A DNA stretch of 64,000 bases from Chrysiogenes arsenatis DSM 11915 (lineage in GTDB: Bacteria; Chrysiogenota; Chrysiogenetes; Chrysiogenales; Chrysiogenaceae), in contig NZ_AWNK01000001.1 in assembly GCF_000469585.1 (NCBI RefSeq), positions 124,731-188,730 of the forward strand, in the 5' to 3' direction. The number at the start of each line of letters is the position of its first letter. The first letter of the stretch is position 1. This document shows, one piece after another, positions 26,139-36,251 of this stretch. The position numbers and the translations under genes are program-made. The notes beneath the pieces were generated by a model that saw only the letters and a program-made list of their open reading frames with translations, was not told where the DNA came from and ran no database searches.

Positions 26139-28136
26139 ATGAATAGCATTGCTCAAGATTGCGTTTCCGCAGCACTCAACACGGACGAATCATTGGTTGC
26201 CATCCTGAAAGGACTCATTATGGACGGCGTCCGACAGGCAAACTCAGGTCATACTGGCGGAGCTTTTTCTTCTGCTGATTTTGCGTATACGCTCTTCAAA
26301 AAGCACCTCCGTTTTGACCCTGACGATGCGGCGTGGTGGGGGCGTGATCGCTTTATTCTTTCAGCCGGACACGAATCAATGTTGCTCTATTCACTCCTGA
26401 CGATGGTCGGCTATCTCGATACAAGCGAGCTCGCTCGCTTTCGCCAGCTTGGCAGTAAAACGCCAGGACATCCTGAGTTCGGTTATACGCCAGGGGTAGA
26501 AGCCACCACCGGCCCACTTGGACAAGGAATTGCCATGGGCGTTGGTATGGCGCTTGGCACCCGTATTGCTCAAGCGCATCTTGGCAAAGGGATTATTGAC
26601 AACGCGACCTATGTGCTTGTTGGCGATGGCGATTTGCAAGAACCAGTTGCCTTGGGCAGTGCCCAGTTGGCCGGACACTATGGCCTTGATTCACTGATCG
26701 TGTACTACGACTGCAATAAAATTCAAATTTCTGGGAAAATTTCCCGTAACGACAGCACCGACATCCCTGCCATGTTCCGCGCCTTCCAGTGGAATGTTGT
26801 CGAAGTTGACGGCCATAACCGCCAGCAAATTGATGCGGCACTCACGCTTGCTCGTCACGGGAATGGAAAACCAACTATTATCATCGGTCACACGACCATG
26901 GCACATGGCTGCGCGACTATGGAAGGCGACAAAGAGACGCATGGCTCTCCATTGCCGCATGCCGAAATTGCCGCCACAAAAGTCAAACTCGGACTTCCCG
27001 AAGAGCCGTTCTACCTTCCAGAATCAGCACTGGCTGATTTCCGCAGCCACTACCCAGCGTTACGCCAGTCACGCCAACAATGGAATAAATCAGTTGCTCA
27101 GGCACGCCAATCATCTGCGCTCGCCCCTTTGGTTGCTGAATTTATTGACGGAGTACTTCCTGCCGTACAGTATCCTGACCTCAACAGTAAAATGGCGACA
27201 CGTAAAGCGTTTGGGATGGCACTAGAAGCCGCAGGAAAAGCGTGCACGGCGCTCGTAGGCGGTTCTGCCGACCTTGAGCCGAGCAATAACACGACGGGCT
27301 TTATGAAACATGTTGGCGACTATACCAAGCAAAATCCTGCCGGAAGATCGTTGCCTTTCGGTGTTCGCGAATTCCCGATGGGGGCGATTACGAATGGCTT
27401 ACAGCTTTTTGGCATCAAGTCATTTGGCGCGACATTCCTGACGTTTTCTGATTACGAACGGGGTGCCATCCGCCTTGCGGCACTGCAAAATATTGGTACG
27501 ATGTTTATTTTTACTCACGATTCTATCTACCTTGGTGAAGATGGTCCGACGCATCAGCCAGTTGAACACATTCCGTCGCTCCGCCTTATACCGAATTTGC
27601 TTGTTATCCGCCCTGCGGATGCTCCTGAAACGGGTGCCGCGTTTGATTTTGCCCTGCGCACAAAACGCCCAACGCTCCTTTCGCTAACCCGTCAAGATCT
27701 GCCAGTCGTTACGCAAAACTACTACCAACAGGGTGGCTCTATTGAACGCGGCGGCTATGTGTTACGTCAAGAAAACGGCACGCTTGGGCTTGTTATCATC
27801 GCTACTGGCTCCGAAATAGAACTCGCGCTCTCTGTTGCTCAGACGATAGAAGCAGAAGCTCACGTCGGTGTTCGCGTCGTCAACATCCCTTGTGTCGAAC
27901 TTTTTGAAGAGCAATCGCAGCACTATCGCGACGAAGTGATTCCGACAGCTGTACGGAATCGTGTGTCTCTTGAAGCGGCCACTACTGCAGGGTGGTACAA
28001 ATATGTTGGGCTTGATGGTTTGGCTATCGGTATCGATACCTTTGGCGAAAGTGGCCCTGCCGAACAACTTGCGGAGCACTTCGGGTTCACCGCAACACAC
28101 GTTCGTGCCAAAATTCAGACGAAATTTGGCATATAA
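26139..28136 (+). CDS. tkt: Transketolase
   Basis: A 665-residue enzyme, the normal bacterial length. It moves two-carbon ketol units between phosphosugars with thiamine diphosphate. The cofactor motif begins GDGDLQEPVAL and ends with DCNKIQISG; the N-terminal GHTGGAFSSADF and the central GEDGPTHQPVEHIPSLR (donor-site His, Glu) are intact. AGGAGTT places the start at ATG 26139; the 47-codon upstream extension has no ribosome site. It heads an operon with queE (3-bp gap), a DUF4390 protein and a kinase. It makes sedoheptulose 7-phosphate, a possible feedstock for the isomerase and cyclase of the glycan locus, but no direct link is shown. Confidence 0.96.
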   Translation: MNSIAQDCVSAALNTDESLVAILKGLIMDGVRQANSGHTGGAFSSADFAYTLFKKHLRFDPDDAAWWGRDRFILSAGHESMLLYSLLTMVGYLDTSELARFRQLGSKTPGHPEFGYTPGVEATTGPLGQGIAMGVGMALGTRIAQAHLGKGIIDNATYVLVGDGDLQEPVALGSAQLAGHYGLDSLIVYYDCNKIQISGKISRNDSTDIPAMFRAFQWNVVEVDGHNRQQIDAALTLARHGNGKPTIIIGHTTMAHGCATMEGDKETHGSPLPHAEIAATKVKLGLPEEPFYLPESALADFRSHYPALRQSRQQWNKSVAQARQSSALAPLVAEFIDGVLPAVQYPDLNSKMATRKAFGMALEAAGKACTALVGGSADLEPSNNTTGFMKHVGDYTKQNPAGRSLPFGVREFPMGAITNGLQLFGIKSFGATFLTFSDYERGAIRLAALQNIGTMFIFTHDSIYLGEDGPTHQPVEHIPSLRLIPNLLVIRPADAPETGAAFDFALRTKRPTLLSLTRQDLPVVTQNYYQQGGSIERGGYVLRQENGTLGLVIIATGSEIELALSVAQTIEAEAHVGVRVVNIPCVELFEEQSQHYRDEVIPTAVRNRVSLEAATTAGWYKYVGLDGLAIGIDTFGESGPAEQLAEHFGFTATHVRAKIQTKFGI

Positions 28137-28139
28137 CTC

Positions 28140-28865
28140 ATGGCACAAGCCACTCTCAACGAAATTTTCTGGTCAACACAAGGCGAAGGGGTGCTCATCG
28201 GAGTGCCCCAAGTTTTCGTTCGCTTTCAGGGGTGCAACCTTTCGTGCGCATACTGCGATACGCCAGCATCATTGTCGCATGTCACCGATACCTTCAGCGC
28301 TTTCGGGGTAACACACGACAACCCGTGTCAGCTTGACCAACTCACGGGGTTTCTTGCCCACTTTTTGCCGCGCGTCCATTCGGTTAGCTTCACGGGAGGG
28401 GAGCCAACCATGCAGCCTGAGTTTCTTACTGAAATAGCGCAATGGATGGCAACACATGCTCCCGGAAAATTTTACTTGGAAACAAATGGAACCAACATCG
28501 CATGGCTACAGGAAAACAACACGCTGATCGACATCCTTTCGGTTGATCTAAAAAATGAATATTGGCGCCAGTCGCTGCAGCAAACGCCGGACGCACTGGT
28601 TACACTCCTAGCGAAGCGGCATGGCGCACACCCGCACGACCAACTCAAAATAGTGATTACGGAAGACTTCCTTGATGATGCCGCATTTTGGCTCGATTAT
28701 TTTTGCGAACACAATATAGCGACGCCAATCATTTTCCAGCCCTGCACCAAAGAAGGGGCGTTTTCTGCCGTTCGGCACGCGAGCCAACTGGTAGCCCTAT
28801 GGCGCGGAGCTGGACTGGATGTTCGTTTAATTCCCCAAGTACACGGAGTCCTGCAAATCCCATGA
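28140..28865 (+). CDS. queE: 7-carboxy-7-deazaguanine synthase (radical SAM)
   Basis: A 241-residue QueE. The N-terminus NEIFWSTQGEGVLIGVPQVFVR and the cluster motif CNLSCAYC (CxxxCxxC) are diagnostic, with SFTGGEPTMQPEFL after it. It converts 6-carboxytetrahydropterin to 7-carboxy-7-deazaguanine for queuosine or other deazapurines. It starts 3 bp after transketolase and overlaps the DUF4390 gene by 4 bp. QueC, QueD and QueF are not in the window. Confidence 0.93.
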   Translation: MAQATLNEIFWSTQGEGVLIGVPQVFVRFQGCNLSCAYCDTPASLSHVTDTFSAFGVTHDNPCQLDQLTGFLAHFLPRVHSVSFTGGEPTMQPEFLTEIAQWMATHAPGKFYLETNGTNIAWLQENNTLIDILSVDLKNEYWRQSLQQTPDALVTLLAKRHGAHPHDQLKIVITEDFLDDAAFWLDYFCEHNIATPIIFQPCTKEGAFSAVRHASQLVALWRGAGLDVRLIPQVHGVLQIP

Positions 28866-29416
28866 CAAAAAAAATTGCTGCGATAAGCCTCTCCCTTCTC
28901 TTTCTATTGTTTGCAACCGCTAGTGCGGAAACACGTTATGTCATTATTTCCATAACGCAACCGACGGATGAAAAAATACACGTCATGATGAAAACAGAGA
29001 ATCTTTTTTCTCGCGATCTGCTTGACGCGCTTGATGGCGGAGTTGAAATTCGTTATCGCTATCGCGTTGCCATCAAACAAGCGAGAACACTGTGGTTCGA
29101 CCGTACTCTGCGTAACTTTGATGTTGAGAAGGCAATCCAATATGACGGATTGCGGCGAATTTACCTTGTCAACGCACAAGAAAATGGGTCGCCACTGATC
29201 AGCATGGAATATTTGCAAAAGAGCGAGGCAATGGAAGCCTTCGCCACACATACCGTGCACTTATCCAAGGCTGACACAGACAATTCGTACCTTATTGCAT
29301 TCGCTTACTTAAAGGAGTTTTCCAATTGGTTTCCCGTGCGGGTATTTGTGAATACCTTTGCCGACTGGGAATTTGAGACGGCAAACGTACGGATTAACCT
29401 TTCGAAAATTGAGTGA
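28862..29416 (+). CDS. DUF4390 exported protein
   Basis: A 184-residue protein with a signal peptide (residues 1-22, cleaved near ASAE). The mature part matches DUF4390: an all-beta start (TRYVIISITQPTDEKIHVMM), DALDGGVEIRYRYRV and FPVRVFVNTFADWEFETANVRI. ATG 28862 overlaps the queE stop (ATGA). DUF4390 genes are commonly found directly upstream of NtrY-type kinases, as here, so it may be a periplasmic partner of that sensor. Function not established. Confidence 0.82.
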   Translation: MTKKIAAISLSLLFLLFATASAETRYVIISITQPTDEKIHVMMKTENLFSRDLLDALDGGVEIRYRYRVAIKQARTLWFDRTLRNFDVEKAIQYDGLRRIYLVNAQENGSPLISMEYLQKSEAMEAFATHTVHLSKADTDNSYLIAFAYLKEFSNWFPVRVFVNTFADWEFETANVRINLSKIE

Positions 29417-29425
29417 CAGTACAAC

Positions 29426-31573
29426 ATGCAACAACGACCCACTTCCCTCTATCTTGGTGCCGTTGGGGCTTTGGCGGCAATTGTCGCCTTCAACATCCTC
29501 TTCTTTGTGGAAGCGAAAGAGCAGGGGGTATTTCCTAACCTAAGTGTATTTTTCTTTGCCAACATCAACCTGCTCCTCTTTATTATCCTCGCTTTCTTTG
29601 CCTTTCGTAGTTATGTCAAACTTATGATTGAACGGCGCCAAGGGCATTTTGGCGCGAAGTTTCAAACCAGATTAGTGCTCATCCTTACCGCTCTTCCGCT
29701 CATCCCAATTATACTTTTGGCACTCTTTGCCAGCGGCATTATTGGCAATACCATAGAAAAATGGATGAACGATCAAGTTGACCGTGGACTCGAGCACGGG
29801 CTTGATATTGCGAGGCACTATTACGACCGACTGGAAAACGATGTTACCGAAAAAGGTGGCTACATTGCCGCCAATCTCCCTTCGACAGGACTCACCAACC
29901 TTGATCGCTTGGACGCCTATTTGTACGCGCAAAAGTCACAACGCGGTGTCGATTACATCGCGCTGCTCTCACCGACAGGCGATCAGATTGCTTCAAGCGG
30001 CATATCACCTGAAATCATTCGTGATGCAATCGCGCTCCCAATGTATCCCACCTCGTATACCGCACGCGGCGCAAGCCATGTTGTCAGCGTACATCAAAAA
30101 AAATTCCCCCAGCATGCCGAACCTTTTTATATCGTAGTGGCCATTGCAGCACCTACCGGATTGGCTGATCAAGTGATCGCCCTACAGAATGCCACCATTG
30201 ATTATCGCTCACTGAAAATTCATCGCGATCCACTCAAGTGGGGATATTACCTTGCACTCGCATTTTTCTCGCTCCTCGTCCTATTTGGATCAATTTGGAG
30301 TGGAACGTATATAGCGCGCCGCATCACCGTGCCGATACAAGAACTTGCAGCGGCAACGCGACGTGTCAGCGAAGGTGATTTGAACATCCAAGTGCAAGTT
30401 AAAGCTGAAGATGAAATTTCGACACTGATTGAATCTTTCAATCGGATGACCCAAGATCTCCGGCTGTATAAAGAAGCCATGGAGCGCTCTAATCGTGAAC
30501 TGTTAAAAACAAATATCATCCTAGAGGAAACCCGCCTCTTTCAAGAAGTCGTGCTGCGGAGCATTTCGACTGGGGTTATCTCACGCAACCCAGCGGGTGA
30601 AGTTACCTTTATCAATACCACCGCAGCACGCATCCTTGAATTAGAGCCACCGTCAGATTCAGCCACTCCGTTCCCTGACGAATGGTCACCACAAAGCCCC
30701 CTTGCCATCCTTTTACGCTCCATAGAAACCTTGCGCCAAGAAGGGGAAAGTGAACTGAAAGGTGAATCGGTTGTCCATTCAGGTGGCAAAGATCGCACCC
30801 TTTTCTTTGAAGTTATCGCGCTGTATGCAGCAGAAGAACAACGCTACCTTGGTGAAGTTATTGTATTTGACGATATGAGCGCCGTCATCCGCTCCCAACG
30901 CCTTATGGCTTGGCGCGATGTCGCCCGCAAGATTGCCCATGAAATTCGCAATCCGCTGACGCCAATTAAGCTGAGTACCGAGCGTTTATTAAAAAAATAT
31001 GACGCGCTTTCGCCGGAAGAGTTCAAATCATTGCTTGAGAAAAGTAGCAAAACGATTATTCAGCATGTCGATACCATTCGCCTAATGGTCGATGAATTCA
31101 GCCAATACGCTCGGATGCCCAAGGCCACACTGGAGCAGGGGGACATTCTCCTTGCGATCCAGGAAGTACTTGACCTCTACGCCAATTCGCATCCCGATAT
31201 CCATTTTGAGGTAAACGTCGAGGGAGATTTACCACTGCTTCCATTTGACCACGAACAAATGCGCCGTGTATTTGTGAATTTGTTTGAAAACGGTGTCGCG
31301 GCAATGGAAGGTACTGGCTGGTGCAAAACAACCATCATACGTAAAAAATTCAGTCTCGAAATACACATTACCGATTCGGGGGAAGGGATCAAAGAAAGTG
31401 ATTTAGCGAAAGTATTCGAACCTTACTTTACTACCAAAGATGGTGGAAGTGGCTTAGGACTGGCGATTGTGCGCCGAATTATCGAAGACCACTCTGGCAC
31501 GATTATCGCCATCAACTCCCCGACGGGCATAACCACCTTCGTGATTGAACTTCCCCTCGCCAGCACTCAGTAG
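29426..31573 (+). CDS. NtrY-type membrane sensor histidine kinase
   Basis: A 715-residue kinase. Three or four hydrophobic helices in residues 10-100 are followed by a periplasmic sensor stretch and another helix near 272-292. Then come HAMP (ARRITVPIQELAAATRRVSEGD), PAS (GVISRNPAGEVTFINTTAARIL), HisKA with the phospho-acceptor in KIAHEIRNPLTPIKLSTERLL, and an HATPase (N box near NLFENGV, G box DSGEGI, GGSGLGLAIVRRI). This order is that of NtrY kinases of nitrogen or redox control. No response regulator is adjacent; the usual NtrX partner must lie elsewhere. Confidence 0.9.
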   Translation: MQQRPTSLYLGAVGALAAIVAFNILFFVEAKEQGVFPNLSVFFFANINLLLFIILAFFAFRSYVKLMIERRQGHFGAKFQTRLVLILTALPLIPIILLALFASGIIGNTIEKWMNDQVDRGLEHGLDIARHYYDRLENDVTEKGGYIAANLPSTGLTNLDRLDAYLYAQKSQRGVDYIALLSPTGDQIASSGISPEIIRDAIALPMYPTSYTARGASHVVSVHQKKFPQHAEPFYIVVAIAAPTGLADQVIALQNATIDYRSLKIHRDPLKWGYYLALAFFSLLVLFGSIWSGTYIARRITVPIQELAAATRRVSEGDLNIQVQVKAEDEISTLIESFNRMTQDLRLYKEAMERSNRELLKTNIILEETRLFQEVVLRSISTGVISRNPAGEVTFINTTAARILELEPPSDSATPFPDEWSPQSPLAILLRSIETLRQEGESELKGESVVHSGGKDRTLFFEVIALYAAEEQRYLGEVIVFDDMSAVIRSQRLMAWRDVARKIAHEIRNPLTPIKLSTERLLKKYDALSPEEFKSLLEKSSKTIIQHVDTIRLMVDEFSQYARMPKATLEQGDILLAIQEVLDLYANSHPDIHFEVNVEGDLPLLPFDHEQMRRVFVNLFENGVAAMEGTGWCKTTIIRKKFSLEIHITDSGEGIKESDLAKVFEPYFTTKDGGSGLGLAIVRRIIEDHSGTIIAINSPTGITTFVIELPLASTQ

Positions 31574-31584
31574 CTACCCGCACG

Positions 31585-32805
31585 TTAGAATTTTTTATCA
31601 ACCCGCGCTAAAATCCCTGTCGCTGCGCCATTTTCTTCGGAATGATCCGCACTTGGTGAATAGTCAAGTCTTACCATCAGGCGACTTGCCAGCAAGAAGG
31701 GCGAAGAAACCCCAAGGGAAAAACCCGTAACCGTGCTGTCGGCAAAGAACGTGCCGCTCTCTGCATGATCATTCCTAAAGTGCAATACCGTCCCTTCAAC
31801 AAAAGCAACAATATACGAGTTTTCAAATCGAGCAACTTTTTGCGCATACGAAAGACCACCCAGATAGTAGGAGTCGGCAGCGATCTCATTCTGGTACCAG
31901 CCGGGAATATAGGGACGATTTTCATCATACAGCACCGTACCGCCAATACGGAACTTTGTATCACGGTCAAGCCCTTGCCCATGACCGGCCATAACTTTAT
32001 ACCCCACGGTGCTGTAGCGATAATTATGATACCCACGCCAGCTGAATGTGTATTTGATAAACTGTTTCAGGTTTCCCGAAAGGGTATAATGCGCCTCGGC
32101 AGGTCCCCATGTAGAATAGTTTTTCCGCTGACCAATGACCGCTTCCGCTTCAATGCGATTGGATGTTTTGGGGTGGTAATGCATGTCTTCCGCAAGATCG
32201 CCTACGATGGCACGAACCGAAGCGGTATACACTTGATGATTGACGGGGCGATCAAAAGCGGTTGATACAATCGCATCAGCATCAGCCGCCGGATCGGCGG
32301 CAGGAAACGTCGCCGCATCTTTGTAGCTCTTGCGCTGATACCCAAGTCCGACTTCGATATTGGCATGCTTCCCAATTGGAATGCCTGCTCCCGCCTCAAT
32401 GCCATATTGGGTTCGCCCATACGCTTCTTGCTGCCGCTTTTTGCCGTACACATACTCCACTTGCTCCTGCTCACCAAGGTCAGCCGAAAACTCAAGAAAC
32501 GTGTACATAAACAGGGGGTTATACCGGTTGACCAGTCGAAGTTCTATCCGTTCGCTGTTCAGCTCTGCCCGCAGCTCATCAAGCGTACCCAGAATATCTC
32601 TGTTTTCATACACGACTTGAAAAAGGCCATGCGTATCGCTTTCGCCTTTACTATCGGGCGCATACGCGCCAAGACTGACGGATATACCGCGATTCGGGTT
32701 ATGTATGTCGTAGGTCGATACGGGAGAGGCTGACGAGGGGGTAAACAACCCGCCCAAGAGCGCTAGTGCCACAGGAAAGAGAGGGATAGAGTGACGACTC
32801 ACCAT
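31585..32805 (-). CDS. Predicted outer-membrane beta-barrel protein
   Basis: A 406-residue exported protein. The signal peptide (residues 1-25) ends near SSAS. The mature part has many alternating polar/hydrophobic strands separated by short turns (for example FMYTFLEFSADLG, YGIEAGAGIPIGKHANIEVGLGYQRKS, LMVRLDYSPS) and ends in Phe (RVDKKF), the usual signal for outer-membrane assembly. I do not recognise a specific family. GAGGAG before ATG 32805 sets the start. It converges on the kinase gene with only 11 bp between stops. Confidence 0.7.
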   Translation of the reverse strand: MVSRHSIPLFPVALALLGGLFTPSSASPVSTYDIHNPNRGISVSLGAYAPDSKGESDTHGLFQVVYENRDILGTLDELRAELNSERIELRLVNRYNPLFMYTFLEFSADLGEQEQVEYVYGKKRQQEAYGRTQYGIEAGAGIPIGKHANIEVGLGYQRKSYKDAATFPAADPAADADAIVSTAFDRPVNHQVYTASVRAIVGDLAEDMHYHPKTSNRIEAEAVIGQRKNYSTWGPAEAHYTLSGNLKQFIKYTFSWRGYHNYRYSTVGYKVMAGHGQGLDRDTKFRIGGTVLYDENRPYIPGWYQNEIAADSYYLGGLSYAQKVARFENSYIVAFVEGTVLHFRNDHAESGTFFADSTVTGFSLGVSSPFLLASRLMVRLDYSPSADHSEENGAATGILARVDKKF

Positions 32806-32873
32806 GAGGCTCCTCACGAAAGAATTCAACCGTTTATACCGACTTTCCCGTGATCTGGCAAGCTGCTGTACAC

Positions 32874-33491
32874 CTATTCCTGCGATTTTATCCGAAAAGA
32901 GCGGCGGTGAATCGGCGAAAGCCCGTACTCACGGATCGCCTGCAGGTGAAGCGCCGTTCCATACCCTTTATGCCGAGCAAAACCATATTCGGGATACTGC
33001 TCGTCAAAAGCGGCCATCAAACCGTCACGGTACACTTTTGCTATGATAGAAGCGGCCGCTATCGACAAAGAACAATGATCCCCGCCAATAACTTTTACTG
33101 ACGAATACTGTGGTGCAAACGCTCCGTCCATCCCATCAACTAGGAGTCCATCAATATGTCCAACAAGGCCGGCGACCGCCTGAGCCATAGCGTGCCGCGT
33201 CGCTTGCAAGATATTTATGCGGTCAATGTCGGTTGCATCAACACAGGCGATAGCGTACCCCAAAGCATTTTCTCGTATAAACGCATCCATCTCCACCCGT
33301 TTTTTTTCCGTCATCTTTTTGGAATCGCGAATAGCCGGGTGGTCGCAGGCTGGCGGCAGCACAACCGCAGCAGCACACACGGGCCCAGCGAGAGGCCCCC
33401 GACCAACCTCATCAATTCCGGCTATGTATGACCACTGGCGTGCGTGACGCACAGCCTGATCAAATTCCCAGTAGGGCGTCGCCATCGTCAT
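32874..33491 (-). CDS. rnhB: Ribonuclease HII
   Basis: A 205-residue RNase HII that cuts RNA in RNA-DNA hybrids and removes misincorporated ribonucleotides. The acidic site is visible: IAGIDEVGRGPLAGPV (Asp, Glu), DSKKMTEKKR, LVDGMDG and GGDHCSLSIAAASIIAKVYRD. ATG 33491 overlaps the stop of the upstream phosphoesterase by 4 bp, so the two are coupled; starts at 33503 and 33485 are alternatives. Confidence 0.94.
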   Translation of the reverse strand: MTMATPYWEFDQAVRHARQWSYIAGIDEVGRGPLAGPVCAAAVVLPPACDHPAIRDSKKMTEKKRVEMDAFIRENALGYAIACVDATDIDRINILQATRHAMAQAVAGLVGHIDGLLVDGMDGAFAPQYSSVKVIGGDHCSLSIAAASIIAKVYRDGLMAAFDEQYPEYGFARHKGYGTALHLQAIREYGLSPIHRRSFRIKSQE

Positions 33492-34267
33492 GAGTCCAGA
33501 CATCTCGCAATCCGTTCAATACGGAGTGCTTTCCCTTCAGCATCCGTTTCAACGAACACCCCGTGCAGGCGAATATCGGAGAGCTCAACTTCAAACTTTG
33601 AAGGGATTTGATACAGATAACGATTCACCACGGAGTCATAGCGCATCCCGATCACGCCACCCATTCCGCCACACATACCCGCGTCGCTCAAGAAAGCCGT
33701 CCCCGCATTGATCCGCTCGTCAGCGGTCTGCACATGCGTGTGTGTGCCAATGACGGCACTGACGCGCCCTTTGAGATAGTGAAATAACGCCGCTTTTTCG
33801 GAAGTCACTTCGGCATGAAAATCGATAAATATCGTCCGAACATCGGCGGGAATAGCATCAAGGAGCGTATCTGCCATCCGGAACGGACAATCAAAATTCC
33901 CCAGAAATACGCGACCAATCAAATTGATAACGGCTATTTTTTCCCCTGATGAAGTTTCAAAAATCAGCATCCCTTTTCCAGGCGTTCCTGCAGGGTAATT
34001 TGCGGGGCGAAGAATGAGTGGATATTCATCCAGCTTGTCAGCGGTCTCTTTTTTATCCCAGATATGATTGCCACTTGTAAAAAGGTCTATACGGTGAAAA
34101 CGAAGTTCATCATAGACCTTGCGCGTTACCCCAAAGCCTCCGGCACTGTTTTCACAATTCGCGATAACGATATCCGGCTGATAATGTTCAATAATGTCTT
34201 CACTTAAGTGCGATACCGCTTTGCGCCCGGCTCTCCCCATAATGTCGCCAAAAAAAACTATTCGCAT
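33488..34267 (-). CDS. YmdB-like calcineurin-type metallophosphoesterase (TIGR00282 family)
   Basis: A 259-residue metallophosphoesterase. Metal-binding motifs are MRIVFFGDIMGRAGR (Asp), NCENSAGGFGV (Asn-Glu-Asn), SGNHIWDKKE (Asn-His) and IGTHTHVQTADE (His-x-His). The family includes B. subtilis YmdB, which acts on 2',3'-cyclic nucleotides and affects biofilm choice. ATG 34267 gives the conserved N-terminus; the in-frame extension to 34312 adds unrelated residues. Confidence 0.88.
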   Translation of the reverse strand: MRIVFFGDIMGRAGRKAVSHLSEDIIEHYQPDIVIANCENSAGGFGVTRKVYDELRFHRIDLFTSGNHIWDKKETADKLDEYPLILRPANYPAGTPGKGMLIFETSSGEKIAVINLIGRVFLGNFDCPFRMADTLLDAIPADVRTIFIDFHAEVTSEKAALFHYLKGRVSAVIGTHTHVQTADERINAGTAFLSDAGMCGGMGGVIGMRYDSVVNRYLYQIPSKFEVELSDIRLHGVFVETDAEGKALRIERIARCLDS

Positions 34268-34469
34268 TTCGTCACTTCCCTTCTCGTTCCCATTTTGGCA
34301 TAAGCAGGGCAAGGCACAAAAGCAAAAAATGAGGCTACAGTCTCTATTCGCGCCACGGTAAAATGCCGAAGAGTGAATAATTCCGGTAGATATTGTGACT
34401 TATTTGGTATAAATAAAGCACGTTTAGCGCGAGTAATTTTTGAATGTTTTCCGAGGGAGCATCGCAGCC

Positions 34470-36251
34470 ATGAGTGAACCAACCTCAACGATGGTAATGA
34501 CCGAAAATATCGCGGCAACACTCAACGATCATGCTATGAATTTCAATATACTGCCTGATGACCTCGATTTTACCATATATGAAGAGAGTAAGCCGTTCCA
34601 AACGAGTGATGGCAACTATGCAAAATCATGGAAAATTTCGATTACCCCTCGGCCACCAAAGTCTGCGCATCGCCCCATTATGGACATTCGCCCCAGCAGT
34701 GAGGACCCTGATCTTTTCGAACTCCTTGTGTACCGCACGAGTCGATTCGATGCGAGTGACCCGAAACTTTTCGACTACATCACGAATGAAATCACCAAAC
34801 TATTAGCACTCCGCCGCATTGTTTTTGGCATTGTCCCTGCCAAAGAGCTGCGCATTATTACGACCAACATTATGGAATCTTTTGCGACGGGCTCTATCCC
34901 TGAGAAGTTTCTGGCTTATCCCATTGCCTATGGACAAAAAATTGTCAATGGAACTGACTCCAAGGTATCGTACCACTTTGATAAGTATAACGCAGTTGGC
35001 AAAGAAACCGCGAATGGTGGCATTGACTATTCTAAAAAAAACTTCACCCAATACGTGGAAGCCAATAAAAAACTTTTAACGTTTCACCGCCCTACGCTGG
35101 GGCAGCCCGGCATTTCTCCGTTGGGAAAAATCGCCAAACAATATCAAGGTCAAGAAGTAGAAATATTTCCGTTTAAAACCATTTCACCGAAACTAAAACT
35201 GATTGACCGCGGCCCAACGCTTGAACTCTACTCACTGAAGGCAGGAAACTTCTCTATCGATGCCCAAAAAGTAGCCGATATCCGTGATGACATCACGGTG
35301 CAGGGCGGCATTAACCTCGGCGTTACTGGTGATATTTACTTCGATAAGGATGATCGTAAAGATGTAAACGTCAGCAACGAAGGGGTCCTCACTGAAGCAG
35401 TCGGCTCAGGCCGTACGGTGCAAGGCGAACATATTAAAATCAAAGGGAATGTTTCGTCGAATGCCACGCTGCATGGACGCATTGTTGAAGTGGAAGGGAG
35501 CATTCACCGCACAGCGAAATTGATCGGTGACGATAAAGTCATTATTACTATGGGGAGTGGCGCGGTCGAGTCTCCCTTAGTCGAAGCCAAAAGCTTCCAA
35601 CAGGGTGCTATTACCAGCGACAAAGTTACCATCGCTGGCGATGTCATTAATGCGAAAATTATTTGCCGTTCTTTTCTCGGGCAAGGAACAATGAGGAATA
35701 CTGAGCTGATTGTGGCAGGTCCGATTGTCGAAATTGCGGCCATGTCGGGCGAAGAAAATCTTATCATCGTCGACCCCTATCAAGTTCCCGTAACCAGTAA
35801 ATTATTGAATAAACTTGACGAAGAAATCAAAGAAATGGAAAACAAATTGATTCAACTGACGCGTGAAATCAAAAAAGTCGCTACGGAGATGCAGATGGAT
35901 AAACCACGTGTTGAAGCCGCTGTCAAAAGCATTCGCAACTCCAAAGCTCAAGGGACACCTCCATTAGCCAATGCAGCACGGCAGCTACAAATATTTCAGC
36001 AGAAAAAGTCGATTTTCGAGCGCCATAACGAAACCTACAAAGACCTCAGTACGCAGTTCAAAGCATTAAAAGAGAAGAAAGAAGAGTTACTGGCCGGGAG
36101 CCGCTCCACGGTCATAAAAATAGCCAAAGGAGCTGGGAAAGGGAGTCGGGTGCGGTTTTTCGGACAAGATCACCCGGTTATGTTTCACCTCGACGGTTCT
36201 GGCAGCGTAACCGCTTGTCCGCAGAAAAAAATTCGGATATCGCATGGCTAA
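34470..36251 (+). CDS. FapA-like (DUF342) protein, copy 1
   Basis: A 593-residue protein of the DUF342/FapA family. The centre has stacked short beta repeats of the right-handed helix type (GDIYFDKDD, then IKIKGNVSSNATLHGRIVEV and TIAGDVINAKIICRSFLG), followed by a coiled coil (LDEEIKEMENKLIQLTREIKKV to about residue 545). Relatives are linked to flagellar assembly and polar placement in Vibrio-type bacteria. GAGGGAG precedes ATG 34470; a TTG at 34440 is also in frame. It overlaps copy 2 by 8 bp, and the two probably work as a pair. Confidence 0.8.
   Translation: MSEPTSTMVMTENIAATLNDHAMNFNILPDDLDFTIYEESKPFQTSDGNYAKSWKISITPRPPKSAHRPIMDIRPSSEDPDLFELLVYRTSRFDASDPKLFDYITNEITKLLALRRIVFGIVPAKELRIITTNIMESFATGSIPEKFLAYPIAYGQKIVNGTDSKVSYHFDKYNAVGKETANGGIDYSKKNFTQYVEANKKLLTFHRPTLGQPGISPLGKIAKQYQGQEVEIFPFKTISPKLKLIDRGPTLELYSLKAGNFSIDAQKVADIRDDITVQGGINLGVTGDIYFDKDDRKDVNVSNEGVLTEAVGSGRTVQGEHIKIKGNVSSNATLHGRIVEVEGSIHRTAKLIGDDKVIITMGSGAVESPLVEAKSFQQGAITSDKVTIAGDVINAKIICRSFLGQGTMRNTELIVAGPIVEIAAMSGEENLIIVDPYQVPVTSKLLNKLDEEIKEMENKLIQLTREIKKVATEMQMDKPRVEAAVKSIRNSKAQGTPPLANAARQLQIFQQKKSIFERHNETYKDLSTQFKALKEKKEELLAGSRSTVIKIAKGAGKGSRVRFFGQDHPVMFHLDGSGSVTACPQKKIRISHG

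Noticed and set aside
34295-34311. sigma54 promoter for the FapA-like pair
   Set aside because: TGGCATAAGCAGGGCA keeps GG-N10-GC but lacks the TT of the -12 box and lies about 160 bases from the start; too weak.
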